64,000 bases of DNA from Akkermansia muciniphila (GTDB taxonomy: Bacteria > Pseudomonadota > Gammaproteobacteria > Burkholderiales > Burkholderiaceae_C): contig CALQKH020000006.1 in the NCBI GenBank assembly GCA_943331105.2, positions 1 through 64,000 of the forward strand, in the 5' to 3' direction. The translations under genes were made by a program, and so were the position numbers. Shown piece after piece: positions 34,384 to 44,370 of the stretch. The notes beneath the pieces were generated by a model. That model had not been told where the DNA came from. It made no database searches and saw nothing but the letters and a program-made list of their open reading frames with translations. The first letter of the stretch is position 1; the number at the start of each line of letters is the position of its first letter.

Positions 34384-36108
34384 ATGCCCCCTTATTTCAC
34401 TGCTTTCTCTGCCTTTTTCCGTCCTTTTTCAAAAGCCTTTCGTCGTCCTTGGCATCCCTTGGGCTTGTTGTTGGTGTTGGCGCTTTGGTTGACCACTTTG
34501 GGCAATGTGCCCTTATGGCGCTCTTTCTGGGCTTTGACGGACAGCCATGGTTTGCGCACTGGCCTGGGCCTGTTGGCTATGGGGGTGATTGTTTTCGCCG
34601 CCACCACCGTGCTCCTGTCTTTGCTGGTGTGGCCCCGTTGGCGCAAACCTGTGGGGGTGGTCTTGCTCATGGTGGCCGCTGCCAACAGCTACTTCATGAC
34701 CGCCTATGGGGTGGTCATCGACCCCACCATGATGGCCAACACGGTGCAAACCGATGTGCGCGAAGTGCGCGATCTGCTGTCGGGTTCGATGCTTATGGTG
34801 TTGCTGCTGGGCGTCGTGCTGCCAGGCGTTTGGTGGTGGCGTCAGCCTGTCCAGCAGTGGCCTGCCATGCGGCTGCTTGGCCGCCAGCTGGGCTTGGCCT
34901 TGTTGGCTTTGGTTTTGATGATGGTGGTCATCTGGGCCTCGTTCCAAGATTTGGCTTCCACCATGCGCAACCACAAATCCTTGCGCTACATGGTCAACCC
35001 TTTCAACACGGTCTATGCCAGCGGTCGCTTGCTGGTGGGGCAAACCACCCAGGCACGCATGTCTTTGCAGCCGATTGGTGAGGATGCGGCAATGGTCTCT
35101 TCGGGCGCGGCTGGCGCGCCGCCTTTGATCGTGCTGGTGGTGGGCGAGACCGTGCGGGCGGCCAATTTTGGCTTGGCGGGCTATGCGCGCGACACCACCC
35201 CTGAGCTGCGGCAGCTGCAAACCAGCGGCGAGTTGACCTATTTTTCAAATGTGCGCTCTTGCGGCACCAACACCCAGGTGTCTGTGCCCTGCATGTTTTC
35301 GCATTTGGGGCGAGAGGCTCAGGCCAAAAACGACATCCCTTATGAAAACCTCTTGGATGTGTTGCAGCGTGCCGGCATGCAGGTGCTGTGGTTGGACAAC
35401 CAATCGGGTTGTAAAGGGGTGTGCGATCGCCTGCCCAATTTCGGCAATGTGGCCAGCACCTTGAACTTGAAAGACCCCACGTTGTGCCCAGACGGCGAAT
35501 GCTTTGACGAGATCATGTTGCGTGTCCTGCCAGAGCGTTTGACCGAACTCGAGAAATCACGCCCTGCGGGCAAGGCCCCAGTGGGGACTGTGGTGGTGCT
35601 GCACCAGATGGGCAACCACGGCCCAGCTTATTACAAGCGCACGCCGGCCGACATGAAGCAGTACCTACCCGAATGCCGCACCAACGTGCTGCAAGATTGC
35701 CCTGCGCAAGACATAGTCAATGCCTACGACAACGCGGTGCGTTACACCGACCATTTTTTAGGGCAAACCGTGCGTTGGCTGAAAACTCAAAAACGTCCAA
35801 CTGCCATGCTTTATGTGTCTGACCACGGCGAGTCTTTGGGCGAAAAAGGTTTGTACTTGCATGGCATGCCCTACATGATGGCGCCGCAAGAACAAACCCA
35901 TGTGCCCATGGCGCTTTGGTTGTCCAAGTCCTTGAAGATGCAAAGCGGCTGGGAGGCGAACTGCTGGCAGAAACAGGCCACAGACGCGCTCACGCACGAC
36001 CATTATTTCCATTCGGTGCTGTCGTTGGCTCAAGTCAAAACCCGTTGGCAACAGCCTGAACTTGACATGTTCTCAGCTTGCAAGGCCAAACCCGCTCTGC
36101 GGGGTTGA
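34384..36108 (+). CDS. eptA: Lipid A phosphoethanolamine transferase (EptA/MCR family)
   Basis: EptA moves phosphoethanolamine from phosphatidylethanolamine to lipid A phosphates, lowering surface charge and reducing binding of polymyxin-like peptides. The 574-residue protein has an N-terminal domain with five membrane spans (about residues 20-190). The sulfatase-fold catalytic domain includes VVGETVRAANFGLAGYARDT (metal Glu), CGTNTQVSVPCMFS (Thr nucleophile), and YVSDHGESLGEKGLYLHG (Asp-His metal site). The start at 34384 removes a non-conserved 10-residue extension; 34354 is the alternative. It directly follows the two-component genes. Confidence 0.92.
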   Translation: MPPYFTAFSAFFRPFSKAFRRPWHPLGLLLVLALWLTTLGNVPLWRSFWALTDSHGLRTGLGLLAMGVIVFAATTVLLSLLVWPRWRKPVGVVLLMVAAANSYFMTAYGVVIDPTMMANTVQTDVREVRDLLSGSMLMVLLLGVVLPGVWWWRQPVQQWPAMRLLGRQLGLALLALVLMMVVIWASFQDLASTMRNHKSLRYMVNPFNTVYASGRLLVGQTTQARMSLQPIGEDAAMVSSGAAGAPPLIVLVVGETVRAANFGLAGYARDTTPELRQLQTSGELTYFSNVRSCGTNTQVSVPCMFSHLGREAQAKNDIPYENLLDVLQRAGMQVLWLDNQSGCKGVCDRLPNFGNVASTLNLKDPTLCPDGECFDEIMLRVLPERLTELEKSRPAGKAPVGTVVVLHQMGNHGPAYYKRTPADMKQYLPECRTNVLQDCPAQDIVNAYDNAVRYTDHFLGQTVRWLKTQKRPTAMLYVSDHGESLGEKGLYLHGMPYMMAPQEQTHVPMALWLSKSLKMQSGWEANCWQKQATDALTHDHYFHSVLSLAQVKTRWQQPELDMFSACKAKPALRG

Positions 36109-36119
36109 CCTGGCCAGGC

Positions 36120-36506
36120 TCAAGCGCTGTACCAGCGCCACAGGGCGCTCAGCCAGACGCCGCCACACAGCAGCAGGCTGAGCAAGACGGCGGCGCTGGC
36201 CGTGTCCTTGGCGCGTTTGGACTGGGCGTGCCATTCCGGACCAGAGCGGTCGATGGCCGACTCCACCGCGGTGTTGAGCAACTCGACCACCAGCACCGCC
36301 ACGACCACGCCGATCAACAACACCGTCTCGGCCCAGCTTTGACCCAAGTACCAAGCGCCAGGCAAGACCAGCGCGGCCAAGATGGCTTCTTGCCTGAAAG
36401 CCGGTTCATGCCAGCCTGCCCGCAAACCTTCGATGGAGTAAAAAAAAGCGTGCCAAACGCGAGAGAGGCCTTGGCGTTTGGGTGAGACAGTGGGTTGGTC
36501 GTTCAT
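36120..36506 (-). CDS. dgkA: Diacylglycerol kinase
   Basis: DgkA phosphorylates diacylglycerol to phosphatidate in the inner membrane. The 128-residue protein has three spans and the family signature ELLNTAVESAIDR near residue 75, then RAKDTASAAVLLSLL. Diacylglycerol is the by-product when EptA takes phosphoethanolamine from phosphatidylethanolamine, so its place next to eptA (convergent, 11 nt between stop codons) makes functional sense. Regulation with eptA is not shown, because the two genes have separate promoters. Confidence 0.94.
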   Translation of the reverse strand: MNDQPTVSPKRQGLSRVWHAFFYSIEGLRAGWHEPAFRQEAILAALVLPGAWYLGQSWAETVLLIGVVVAVLVVELLNTAVESAIDRSGPEWHAQSKRAKDTASAAVLLSLLLCGGVWLSALWRWYSA

Positions 36507-36658
36507 GTACGGGGCGGTATTGGATTGCGGCTTGAAGCTTGAGGCCGTGATGTTAACTGGGCCTTATCTCTCCAAGAGTATCCGGCTCGCGCCAGTTGGT
36601 GTATGACAATCCGATGAGTCAGTCGCAGAACTTGATCACAGACGCTCAGCGCCGCCCC

Positions 36659-37615
36659 TCAACCTACCTTCACAAAGTGCTGCGCCAACGTGACCACCAC
36701 CGGGCCCAGCAGCACGGTGAGCAGAGAGGGGAAGATGCAAAAAATCAGGGGAATGAGCAGTTTGACGGGGAGTTTGGCAGCGGCTTCTTCGGCTCGCAGG
36801 CGGCGTTGGGTGCGCAAGCTGTCGGCATAAACCGCCAGCGATTCGGACACGCTGGTGCCAAAGCGGTCGGCCTGTATGAGCATCGACACCATGGCGTCAA
36901 TGTCTTTGAGGCCCACGCGTTGCGACAGGTTGCGCAGCGCTTCGGCCCGCGAAGATCCGCCCCGCAGGGCCAGCCCGGTGAGGGCAAATTCTTCCGACAA
37001 GATGGGGCGGGCGTTGCGCATTTCGCGGCCTACGCGTTCGATGGCGGCGTCCAGTCCCAGACCGGCTTGCACGCACAGGCGCAGCAAGTCCAGCGCGTCC
37101 GGAAAGGCGTGCAGCAGCTCCAGTTGTCTGCGCTGGATGCGCAGCCTGAGCACCGCGTCGGGCAGGTAGTAACCGACAGCCGCAACTGCGACCACAAGGG
37201 CCATCCGCAGCATGGTGTTGGCGGGCCAGCCTTGGGCATTCAGTAAGCCCCAAGTCAAGATGGGCAGCATCAGGGTCAGCACGGTTTTGCTGATGAAATA
37301 AATCTGCAGCGCCACGGGCGAGCGCCAGCCTGCATGTGCAAAGCGAATGCGCAGCGCAGAGGGCGTATCGCCTTCGCCGCCCGACAGGCCCGTCGTCCAG
37401 GGACCCAACCACAGCAGGGCCGATAACAGCCTGGCTTGGGCCCGATGCCAGGCGTTAGTGCGTGTGGTTTGGCCGCTGTTTGGGGTATTGGGGCTGGTCA
37501 GACTTTCCAAGCGCTGGCGCCCAGGATCGGGCAGCCAGCGGCTGAGCACAACAAGGCTCAGCGTGAGGATCAGGGCGAACACGAGCGCCGCAAAAATCAG
37601 GGTGGCAGAGGTCAT
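36659..37615 (-). CDS. tadC: Tad pilus inner-membrane platform protein TadC
   Basis: The 318-residue protein contains the type II secretion F domain (about residues 150-285: LDLLRLCVQAGLGLDAAIERVGRE, LRNLSQRVGLKDIDAMVSMLIQADRFGTSVSESL) between membrane spans at the N-terminus, mid-protein and C-terminus. It pairs with TadB to form the platform on which the TadA ATPase assembles Flp pili. It is last in the minus-strand Tad operon, 31 nt after tadB. Confidence 0.92.
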   Translation of the reverse strand: MTSATLIFAALVFALILTLSLVVLSRWLPDPGRQRLESLTSPNTPNSGQTTRTNAWHRAQARLLSALLWLGPWTTGLSGGEGDTPSALRIRFAHAGWRSPVALQIYFISKTVLTLMLPILTWGLLNAQGWPANTMLRMALVVAVAAVGYYLPDAVLRLRIQRRQLELLHAFPDALDLLRLCVQAGLGLDAAIERVGREMRNARPILSEEFALTGLALRGGSSRAEALRNLSQRVGLKDIDAMVSMLIQADRFGTSVSESLAVYADSLRTQRRLRAEEAAAKLPVKLLIPLIFCIFPSLLTVLLGPVVVTLAQHFVKVG

Positions 37616-37646
37616 GGAGGTCTGGGCTTGGGAGGTTGGAGAAAAG

Positions 37647-38630
37647 TCAAACGCGGATCTGGATCAGACGCCACATCCACAGGATGCCGAAGGCCATCAG
37701 GGTCAGCGAGATGTAGACCAGTTGCAAGCCCATCGGGTCGGACCACAGGCGCGACATGAAGCCGGGGTTGAGAAGGCTCATGCCTGCGGCCAGTGCAAAC
37801 GGCAGCAGTGACAAGATGATGGCCGAGATGCGCCCTTCGGCCGAGAGCACGCGCACGATGCCCGCGATTTTTTGGCGTTCGCGGATCAGTTGGGCGGTGT
37901 TTTTCAGGATCTCGGCCAGGTTGCCTCCGGTTTCGCTTTGGATGATCACAGCCACCACAAAGTAGCGCACATCGTCGCTGGCCACCCGCATGGACAAGCC
38001 TTGCAGCGCTTGCGTGACGCTGATGCCGAAGTTGATTTCTTCGAACACCGCACGCAACTCGTGCGAGAGCGGGGGCGAGCAGTCTTTGGCCGCCACCTGC
38101 AGGGCACTGGCAAAGGCGTGGCCGGCTTGCATGGAGCGGGCCATCAGATCCAGTGCATCTGGAAGGGCTTGGCTGATCAGGGCCATTCGCACCGAGCGGC
38201 GGTGTTGCAAGAAGGCGATCAAAAGCATCGGCCCCAGCATCGCCACCACCAGGCTCAGCAGCACTGGCCAGCCAAGGCTGGCCCCGACTGCCAAGGCCAG
38301 CAAGACCAGGCCTGCGGCCAGTGACAGGGCCTGCGCCAGACTGAGCGCTAGACCCGTTTGCAGCAAAAAATAGTCGAATGCCGCCACACCAGGAAAAGTT
38401 TGCAGCCCGCGCTCGGCCCATTCCCATTGGCTGAGCATTCGCTTGGGACGCAGTTTGAGTGTGGGCTCGGCCTCATCCATGGGGTCGTTGAGCGTGGCCG
38501 CTTGCAGCCTTTGCGCCAGGGCTTTTTGGCGTGGGTCCAAGTGTTGCCGCCACAGCCCATACAGGCTCCAAACCAGAGCGCCGATGCTCAGAGATGCCAG
38601 CGCGGCAAAGATCCAAAAGGGTGTGTTCAT
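37647..38630 (-). CDS. tadB: Tad pilus inner-membrane platform protein TadB
   Basis: This 327-residue paralogue of TadC has an N-terminal span, a central double span, and the type II secretion F domain (about residues 170-300: [61 protein letters not shown]). It starts 3 nt after tadA. Together with TadC it anchors the pilus-assembly ATPase. Confidence 0.93.
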   Translation of the reverse strand: MNTPFWIFAALASLSIGALVWSLYGLWRQHLDPRQKALAQRLQAATLNDPMDEAEPTLKLRPKRMLSQWEWAERGLQTFPGVAAFDYFLLQTGLALSLAQALSLAAGLVLLALAVGASLGWPVLLSLVVAMLGPMLLIAFLQHRRSVRMALISQALPDALDLMARSMQAGHAFASALQVAAKDCSPPLSHELRAVFEEINFGISVTQALQGLSMRVASDDVRYFVVAVIIQSETGGNLAEILKNTAQLIRERQKIAGIVRVLSAEGRISAIILSLLPFALAAGMSLLNPGFMSRLWSDPMGLQLVYISLTLMAFGILWMWRLIQIRV

Positions 38631-38633
38631 GGC

Positions 38634-40070
38634 TCAGCTCCAGCCCTGGGTCGGTTCGAACAGCTTGTCGCTGAGCGCGATGCCGCGTGTGACCAAACGT
38701 TGCGCAAATTTGGGGCGGATGCCGGTGGCCACAAACTGGCCTTGCACACGGCCGTCGGGGTTCAGGCCGGTTTGCTCGAACCGGAAAATCTCTTGCATGC
38801 TGATGATGTCACCCTCGATGCCAGTGATCTCTTGCAAGCTGGTGATCTTGCGTTGCCCGTCCGACAGGCGCGAGACCTGGATCACGACCGACAGGGCTGC
38901 GGCAATTTGCTGGCGCATGGCGCGTGACTCGGCTTTGAGACCGGCCATGCCCAGCATGTGTTCGAGTCGGGTGAGCGCATCGCGTGCCGAATTGGCGTGG
39001 ATGGTGGTCATTGAGCCGTCGTGCCCGGTATTCATGGCCTGAAGCATGTCCAGCACTTCGCCACCGCGCACCTCACCCATGATGATGCGGTCGGGTCGCA
39101 TGCGCAGGCTGTTGCGCAGCAGATCGCGCTGCGAGATTTCGCCCTTGCCCTCGATGTTGGGGGGGCGCGTCTCCATGCGCACCACATGAGGCTGCTGCAG
39201 CTGCAGTTCGGCCGCGTCTTCGATGGTGATGATGCGTTCATTGGCCGGAATGCTGGCCGACATCACGTTCAGCAGTGTGGTCTTGCCGCTGCCTGTGCCA
39301 CCCGAGACCAGCACATTCAGGCGTGCTCGCACCAGACCCTGGATCAGCTCGGCCATGCCGTCGGTCAGCGTGCCCATGCTGATCAGGTCCTGCACGCTGA
39401 AGGGCACCACCGCAAAACGGCGGATCGACAGCAAAGGTCCATCGATGGCCAGGGGCGGGATGACCGCGTTCACGCGCGAGCCGTCGGGCAGTCGCGCATC
39501 GACCATGGGGCTCATCTCATCCACGCGCCGCCCAATGCGCGAAACGATGCGGTCGATCACCCGCAGCAAATGGGCCTCATTGTCAAACTGCACATCGGTG
39601 TGCACGATCTTGCCGTGCCGTTCGGCATAGACCTGAAACGGTCCGTTGACGAGAATGTCCGAAACCGTGGGGTCGGACAACAAGGACTCGATCGGGCCCA
39701 GGCCCAGCATCTCATCCTGGATGACCTGGATGATGTGACGTCGCTCGGTTTCGTTGAGCGCCAGTTTGTGGGTGGTGATGAGTTCTTCGGTCAGCGCCTT
39801 GAGCTCGGTGCGCAGGCGCTCGGGGGGCATGCTCTCCATGCGCTGCCAGTCCATCAGCGACAGGATTTCCTGGTGGATGCGGGTCTTGATGTCGTCCATG
39901 CGCGGGCCGGGTGTCTTGGTGCTCTGGGCTGGGGCGACGGTTGAGATGGGCGCAGGCGAAGGCACCAGAGGTCGGATATCGGGCAGATGCACGGGCTGCA
40001 GATGCTCAGCGCCCAACAGCGAAGTGGCAGGGCTGGGCGTTTCAAATTGGTAGCGCAGGTTGGGGTTCAA
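38634..40070 (-). CDS. tadA: Tad pilus assembly ATPase TadA/CpaF
   Basis: The 478-residue secretion ATPase powers Flp pilus assembly. The N-terminal 90 residues are variable. The core shows [19 protein letters not shown], Walker [15 protein letters not shown] near residue 265, [11 protein letters not shown], the Asp/His boxes ETRPPN and [14 protein letters not shown], and [19 protein letters not shown]. This is the CpaF family pattern. It lies between cpaE and tadB. Confidence 0.95.
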   Translation of the reverse strand: MNPNLRYQFETPSPATSLLGAEHLQPVHLPDIRPLVPSPAPISTVAPAQSTKTPGPRMDDIKTRIHQEILSLMDWQRMESMPPERLRTELKALTEELITTHKLALNETERRHIIQVIQDEMLGLGPIESLLSDPTVSDILVNGPFQVYAERHGKIVHTDVQFDNEAHLLRVIDRIVSRIGRRVDEMSPMVDARLPDGSRVNAVIPPLAIDGPLLSIRRFAVVPFSVQDLISMGTLTDGMAELIQGLVRARLNVLVSGGTGSGKTTLLNVMSASIPANERIITIEDAAELQLQQPHVVRMETRPPNIEGKGEISQRDLLRNSLRMRPDRIIMGEVRGGEVLDMLQAMNTGHDGSMTTIHANSARDALTRLEHMLGMAGLKAESRAMRQQIAAALSVVIQVSRLSDGQRKITSLQEITGIEGDIISMQEIFRFEQTGLNPDGRVQGQFVATGIRPKFAQRLVTRGIALSDKLFEPTQGWS

Positions 40071-40115
40071 GCATCTCTCCTGTGGGTCAACAACACAATG
40101 TTTCAGACGTGCTGT

Positions 40116-41351
40116 TCAGGCAGTCTGGTCGATCCAGCGCTGCATCCAGTGGCGGTTTTTCAGGGGCGTGCTCTCCAGCAGCACACCTGTGGCCTCACGC
40201 AGGGCTTGGATCACAGCGTTGTGGTCGTTCACCACCGACAGCGGCTGACCGATGTGCAGTGACTCGTCCACCCACTCAGGGCCGCTGGGAATGCTTTGCT
40301 GGACCTTCAGGCCGACGGTCTTCTCCAATTCGCTCAGGCTCACCCAGCCTCTGGGTTTGTAGCGGTTGACCAGCAGGCGAAGCTTGGCTTCTTGCAGTCC
40401 CAAGGCGCGCAACATGTTGACCAGCCGCTGCGCGTCGCGCACATCCGGGGTTTGGCTTTGCATGACGATGTAGACCACATCGGCCATGTCCAATACCTTG
40501 AGCGTCAAGGCATTCAGGTTGCGGGGCAGGTCGACCACCACATGCTCGTGCTGGTCGCGAACCATGTTGAGGACTTTCTCGATGTCTTGCGCACTGATGG
40601 CCATGGCGTTTTCCAGCGAGTGGGGTGCGGCCAGCAGGTTCAGTCGGGGCGTCACGGCGTGCAGGCAACTGGCCAGCAGCTGCACATCGAGCCGGTCAAT
40701 TTGTCTCGTAAGATCGCTCAGGCTGTGCTTGTTGGCGCCGCTTCCCAGGTAAAAAGAGGCATCGCCGCACTGCAGGTCAAGGTCGACAAATGCACATTTT
40801 TTGCCAAATTCGCTGGCCATGATGTGGGCCATATTGGCCGCTACAAAGCTGGTGCCATTGCCCCCTTTGCAACCCATAAAAGCCACCATTCGGCCCGGGC
40901 GCTCTTGCGCCTTGGGGGCCAGCGTTGTGGCCATGCCGCTTCCTTGACCTGCCGGGGCAGCGGGGCGATCGCTCCAGCGTTGCAGGGTCTGCGCCAGATC
41001 GGCAGGGTTGAGCGGCAGCGGCAAAACTTCGCGCACGCCTGCACGCATGGCCCGCATCAGCAGGGCTTTGCTGTTGTCTTCGCTCAGCAGCAGCACGTTC
41101 AATTGAGGCCGCTGCCTCAGCCACCCTTCGAGCGCGACCAGGTCATCGCTGGCGATGTGGTCCGGGCTGATGGGGCTGTCCAGCAGCACGATGCTGCCCG
41201 GTGGCGCATTGTCCAATGCCTGCAGTGGTGCGAGCAGCCGAGTGCCTGGTGGGCACAGTACGGCACTGGCCAAAGGCAGGGCGTTTTGTTGCAATGTGCT
41301 GCGCAGCGTGGTCAGTAGGGTTTCGTTGGAGGCAATCACATGGATGGACAT
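40116..41351 (-). CDS. cpaE: Pilus localisation ATPase CpaE/TadZ
   Basis: The 411-residue protein combines an N-terminal receiver-like domain (about residues 1-130, IVLLDSPISPDHIASDD) with a MinD/ParA-type ATPase domain. A deviant Walker A is seen in MGCKGGNGTSFVAANMAH near residue 160, then FVDLDLQCGDAS. TadZ/CpaE proteins place the Tad machine at a cell pole. The start at 41351 (MSIHVIAS) fits the family; the longer open frame to 41591 overlaps the upstream gene. Confidence 0.92.
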   Translation of the reverse strand: MSIHVIASNETLLTTLRSTLQQNALPLASAVLCPPGTRLLAPLQALDNAPPGSIVLLDSPISPDHIASDDLVALEGWLRQRPQLNVLLLSEDNSKALLMRAMRAGVREVLPLPLNPADLAQTLQRWSDRPAAPAGQGSGMATTLAPKAQERPGRMVAFMGCKGGNGTSFVAANMAHIMASEFGKKCAFVDLDLQCGDASFYLGSGANKHSLSDLTRQIDRLDVQLLASCLHAVTPRLNLLAAPHSLENAMAISAQDIEKVLNMVRDQHEHVVVDLPRNLNALTLKVLDMADVVYIVMQSQTPDVRDAQRLVNMLRALGLQEAKLRLLVNRYKPRGWVSLSELEKTVGLKVQQSIPSGPEWVDESLHIGQPLSVVNDHNAVIQALREATGVLLESTPLKNRHWMQRWIDQTA

Positions 41352-41361
41352 GGCAAACCTT

Positions 41362-41817
41362 TCAGGGAGCGGTGGCCGCGCCCAAGCCGATGTTGAAGAC
41401 AGCTGCTGGTGCAGGCGGGGTTTGAAAGCTTTGCTGGTAGCGCGTGACAGCAGACAGAGCCGACGCGCCATCGGTGTCCGTCTTGTTGCGCAGCTTGTCG
41501 TTGACCAAGGGGGTGGCGTGGGTGGCGTGGGGGCCCGTCCCCCTGCCCATGCCCGGCCCCATGCCGTGGGACATGCCTTGGCCCATTCCACCGTGCGGAT
41601 GATGGGCAGGACAGTTCGGCTCAGACCGCTCGTGTGGGCAGCGCATGGCCATGGGCTGTTGAGCGCCGTGTTCTAACAGGCTTTGTTGGGCCTGTGCCCG
41701 TTGCACGGCCAGGCCAAAGTGTTGGTCCACCATCGTGGGTGGGGTGTCGCAGGCGGACAGGGCCAGGCTCAGACCGACGATGCTCAAGCAGCGAAGGGGC
41801 AGGGTCATGAAGTTCAT
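41362..41817 (-). CDS. Small lipoprotein of the Tad operon (151 aa)
   Basis: The product has a lipoprotein signal with lipobox LALSAC near residue 20, then an RcpB/CpaD-like position in the operon between the secretin and cpaE. It continues with a soluble mature part rich in Gly, Met and His (MGQGMSHGMGPGMGRG near residue 90). No domain is recognised. Position suggests a pilotin- or CpaD-like role for the secretin. The Met/His-rich stretch could also bind metal. Both ideas are inference. Confidence 0.7.
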   Translation of the reverse strand: MNFMTLPLRCLSIVGLSLALSACDTPPTMVDQHFGLAVQRAQAQQSLLEHGAQQPMAMRCPHERSEPNCPAHHPHGGMGQGMSHGMGPGMGRGTGPHATHATPLVNDKLRNKTDTDGASALSAVTRYQQSFQTPPAPAAVFNIGLGAATAP

Positions 41818-41834
41818 GGCGAGTATCTCCAGGC

Positions 41835-43394
41835 TCAAGAGGTGGATGAAGGTGTGGTGTCAGTCGTGGGTTCAGATTGAGCTGCAGGTGTGGGCGCACC
41901 GTCAGGTGTGACCTCGGGTGTGACTTCGGTCGCCGGTTTGTGTGCAGGCTTAGGCCGTGTTTCGGGCATCGGTGGGCTGGCAGGCGCGGGCATGTGCGCG
42001 GGCGGTGTGCCTTCGAGTTGGCCTTTCAAGAAGTACTCGCTGCGCTTGGGCGGGATGTAGCTGTCGGTGGGCAGCGCGTAATTGGGCGGCAAGACGCGGG
42101 CCAGGCGCGGCGTCACGACAAACAGCAGCTCTGATTTGTCGGTCTGAAAAGCCGTGCTGCGAAACAGTGGGCCCAAGATGGGCAGTTCGCCCAGAATCGG
42201 AAAGGCCTTGATGGTCTGGGTTGCATTGCTCTTGACCAGTCCGCCAATGGCAAAGCTTTCGCCATCACGCAGCTGCACTGTGGTGGAAGCGCTGCGCACC
42301 GTGATCAGGGGCAGCAAAGTGCTTTGGCCGTTCAGGCCGCGCACGGTGACACCCAGCGGTGACAGTTCCGATACCTCGGGCGAAACCTGCAAATTGATCA
42401 AGCCGTCTTCCAGCACGGTCGGCAAAAATTTCAGCTTCACCCCAAATTCTTTTTCCACCAGCTGGATGGGGCCAGTGGCATCAAGGTTCCTGGGCACCGG
42501 AATAAAGATCTTGCCCCCTGCCAAAAATGCACCTTCTTGCCCACTCACTGCTGTGATGGTGGGCTCTGCCAGGACTTTGACCAGGTCTTTCTTCATTTCA
42601 GCCGTCAAGGTGATGGTGCTCAGGCCGTTGGCCCGTGCGGCGGTCAGGGCAGTCGCGCCGGAACTCAGAAAATCGGCCAGCAGGTTGACCGAAGTGCTCC
42701 CTATGGTCCGCGTCAGGTTCAGATCTATCCCTAATTCATCCAGCAACTTTCTGGAGACCTCGGCCACCTTGACTTCGAGCATGACTTGTTGCGTGCCGTG
42801 CACGCGCAGCAGGTTGATGACTTTCTTGTTGCCATTGAAGGCCTCGGTCAGGGTCATGAGGCGCTGCACTTTCATGCCGTCGCTCACGCGCCCGCTCAGC
42901 ACCAGGGTGTCGGCCACACTGTCCACGCGCAGGTTTTCGGCACTGGGCACGTACTCGCGCAGTTTGGCGTGCAGGCTTTCGGTGTCGGCCCCCACGCTGA
43001 TGTCGCGCAAGGTGGTGCTGCCCGTGGCGGTCCAGACCAGCAGGTTTGTGTGACCGGATTTTTTGCCCAGCAGGTAAATCTCGCGCGGGTTGATGAGCAC
43101 CACATCGGCCACATCGGGGTTACCCACGGACAGACGTTCAGCGTTTTCGGACAGCTGTAGCAACATAGATTTACCGGCCGTCAGGCGCAGGGGCGGAGCC
43201 ATGATCACCGGGCCTTGGGTTTGTACCTCGGGCTTGCTGGACGATTTGGCCGAGCTGCTTGTGGCGGCCTTGGCAGGGGTGCTTTTGGCCGCAGCAGCAG
43301 AGGTGGTGGCGAGAGGGGCCGCGCGTGAGGCTTGGGGCCACACAAAGGCGATGGACAGGGCGAGGGACAGAGTGAGGGGCAGGATGTCTGGCAT
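41835..43394 (-). CDS. rcpA: Tad pilus outer-membrane secretin RcpA/CpaC
   Basis: The 519-residue secretin forms the outer-membrane channel for Flp pili. It has a Sec signal peptide (to about residue 25), an Ala/Ser/Lys-rich linker, an N-terminal domain with NPDVADVVLINPREIYLLGKKSGHTNLLVW, and a BON-like segment. The secretin domain covers about residues 190-430, with VMLEVKVAEVSRK, VTVRGLNGQSTLLPLITVR and AIGGLVKSNATQTIKAFPILGELPILGPLF. A Pro/Thr-rich C-terminal tail follows. The start MPDILPLTLSLAL at 43394 gives a proper signal peptide. Confidence 0.93.
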   Translation of the reverse strand: MPDILPLTLSLALSIAFVWPQASRAAPLATTSAAAAKSTPAKAATSSSAKSSSKPEVQTQGPVIMAPPLRLTAGKSMLLQLSENAERLSVGNPDVADVVLINPREIYLLGKKSGHTNLLVWTATGSTTLRDISVGADTESLHAKLREYVPSAENLRVDSVADTLVLSGRVSDGMKVQRLMTLTEAFNGNKKVINLLRVHGTQQVMLEVKVAEVSRKLLDELGIDLNLTRTIGSTSVNLLADFLSSGATALTAARANGLSTITLTAEMKKDLVKVLAEPTITAVSGQEGAFLAGGKIFIPVPRNLDATGPIQLVEKEFGVKLKFLPTVLEDGLINLQVSPEVSELSPLGVTVRGLNGQSTLLPLITVRSASTTVQLRDGESFAIGGLVKSNATQTIKAFPILGELPILGPLFRSTAFQTDKSELLFVVTPRLARVLPPNYALPTDSYIPPKRSEYFLKGQLEGTPPAHMPAPASPPMPETRPKPAHKPATEVTPEVTPDGAPTPAAQSEPTTDTTPSSTS

Positions 43395-43486
43395 GGGACT
43401 CTCTTTGTTGTGGCGAATGGACAGGCTCCGGGCTGCTGGCGAGTGAGCGTGGGGTGTTGGCTGCATGAGATCAATTCACGATGAGC

Positions 43487-44341
43487 TCACTCTTGTGACA
43501 CAGACAGGCCTCTGATGACCTCAAACCGGGCAGGTTCTGGCGTCGGTGGTGCTGCGGGTTCGGCGGTGGGTGTGGAGGGGGTTACAGGCCTGGCGGCACG
43601 CGAACGCGGCGGCACGGTTTTGGCGGCTGTAGCGACGACCACCGCAGCGGCCACTTGGGGCAGCAAGTCCAGTTTGCGCGCACCGGCCGTTTGCACCGGG
43701 ATGTTGTCGCTGTGGCTTCGTAGCACCAACGACAGGGTGCCCACGCTGCGGGCCAAGTCAATTTGTTCGGCCTGTTGCGGGCTGACTTGCAAGGTCACGG
43801 CATTGACCACGCGGGGCTTGCTCTCGTTGGTGGACACGTCTTGCGCCACTGCCAGCACCTGGATGCGTTCAATCACGATTTTGGAGACCGGCTGGTTCTG
43901 GCTGTCGGGCGTGTTGACCATCACGTCCACAAAATTGCCAGGCAGCGCAAAACCGGCCACACCCACGATTTCATTGACCTTCACGGTGACCGCGCGTTGT
44001 CCGGGCGCGAGCACCGAGGACAAGCCACCTTTCTCGCCCACAGGCGCGAGCTTGCTTTGCAGCAAGGGCTCGCCGCGCAGCACCGGCATGTGGATGACGC
44101 GGCCCACAGCTTGGTCGAGCGTGGTCAAGGGGTCCTGAATGGCGGCCGCTTTGGGCCAGGCCAGGGTTTGGAGCATGTCCGGTTGAAGCCGGGTGCCCAT
44201 TTGCAAATCGCGCTGGGCCACGATCACTTGCATGGTGTTGGAAGCGCTTTGTTGCTGCAACCAACTGGCGGCATAAGCAGCGGCCGTCAAGCCCAACACC
44301 AAGGCCAGCAGCAGCGCACCCAAGGGACGAGTGTTTCTCAT
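43487..44341 (-). CDS. cpaB: Flp pilus assembly protein CpaB/RcpC
   Basis: The 284-residue protein has an N-terminal membrane anchor and a SAF domain (IVAQRDLQMGTRLQPDMLQTLAWP, near residue 40). The CpaB core follows: LSSVLAPGQRAVTVKVNEIVGVAGFALPGNFVDVM, then VTLQVSPQQAEQIDLARSVGTLSLVLRS. It is thought to work with the RcpA secretin in the periplasm. The C-terminal 50 residues are Pro/Ala-rich. The start MRNTRPLG at 44341 is preferred to one 33 nt upstream. Confidence 0.92.
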   Translation of the reverse strand: MRNTRPLGALLLALVLGLTAAAYAASWLQQQSASNTMQVIVAQRDLQMGTRLQPDMLQTLAWPKAAAIQDPLTTLDQAVGRVIHMPVLRGEPLLQSKLAPVGEKGGLSSVLAPGQRAVTVKVNEIVGVAGFALPGNFVDVMVNTPDSQNQPVSKIVIERIQVLAVAQDVSTNESKPRVVNAVTLQVSPQQAEQIDLARSVGTLSLVLRSHSDNIPVQTAGARKLDLLPQVAAAVVVATAAKTVPPRSRAARPVTPSTPTAEPAAPPTPEPARFEVIRGLSVSQE

Positions 44342-44370
44342 GGAAGGAAGTCCTTGCAAGGCAAAAAAAT

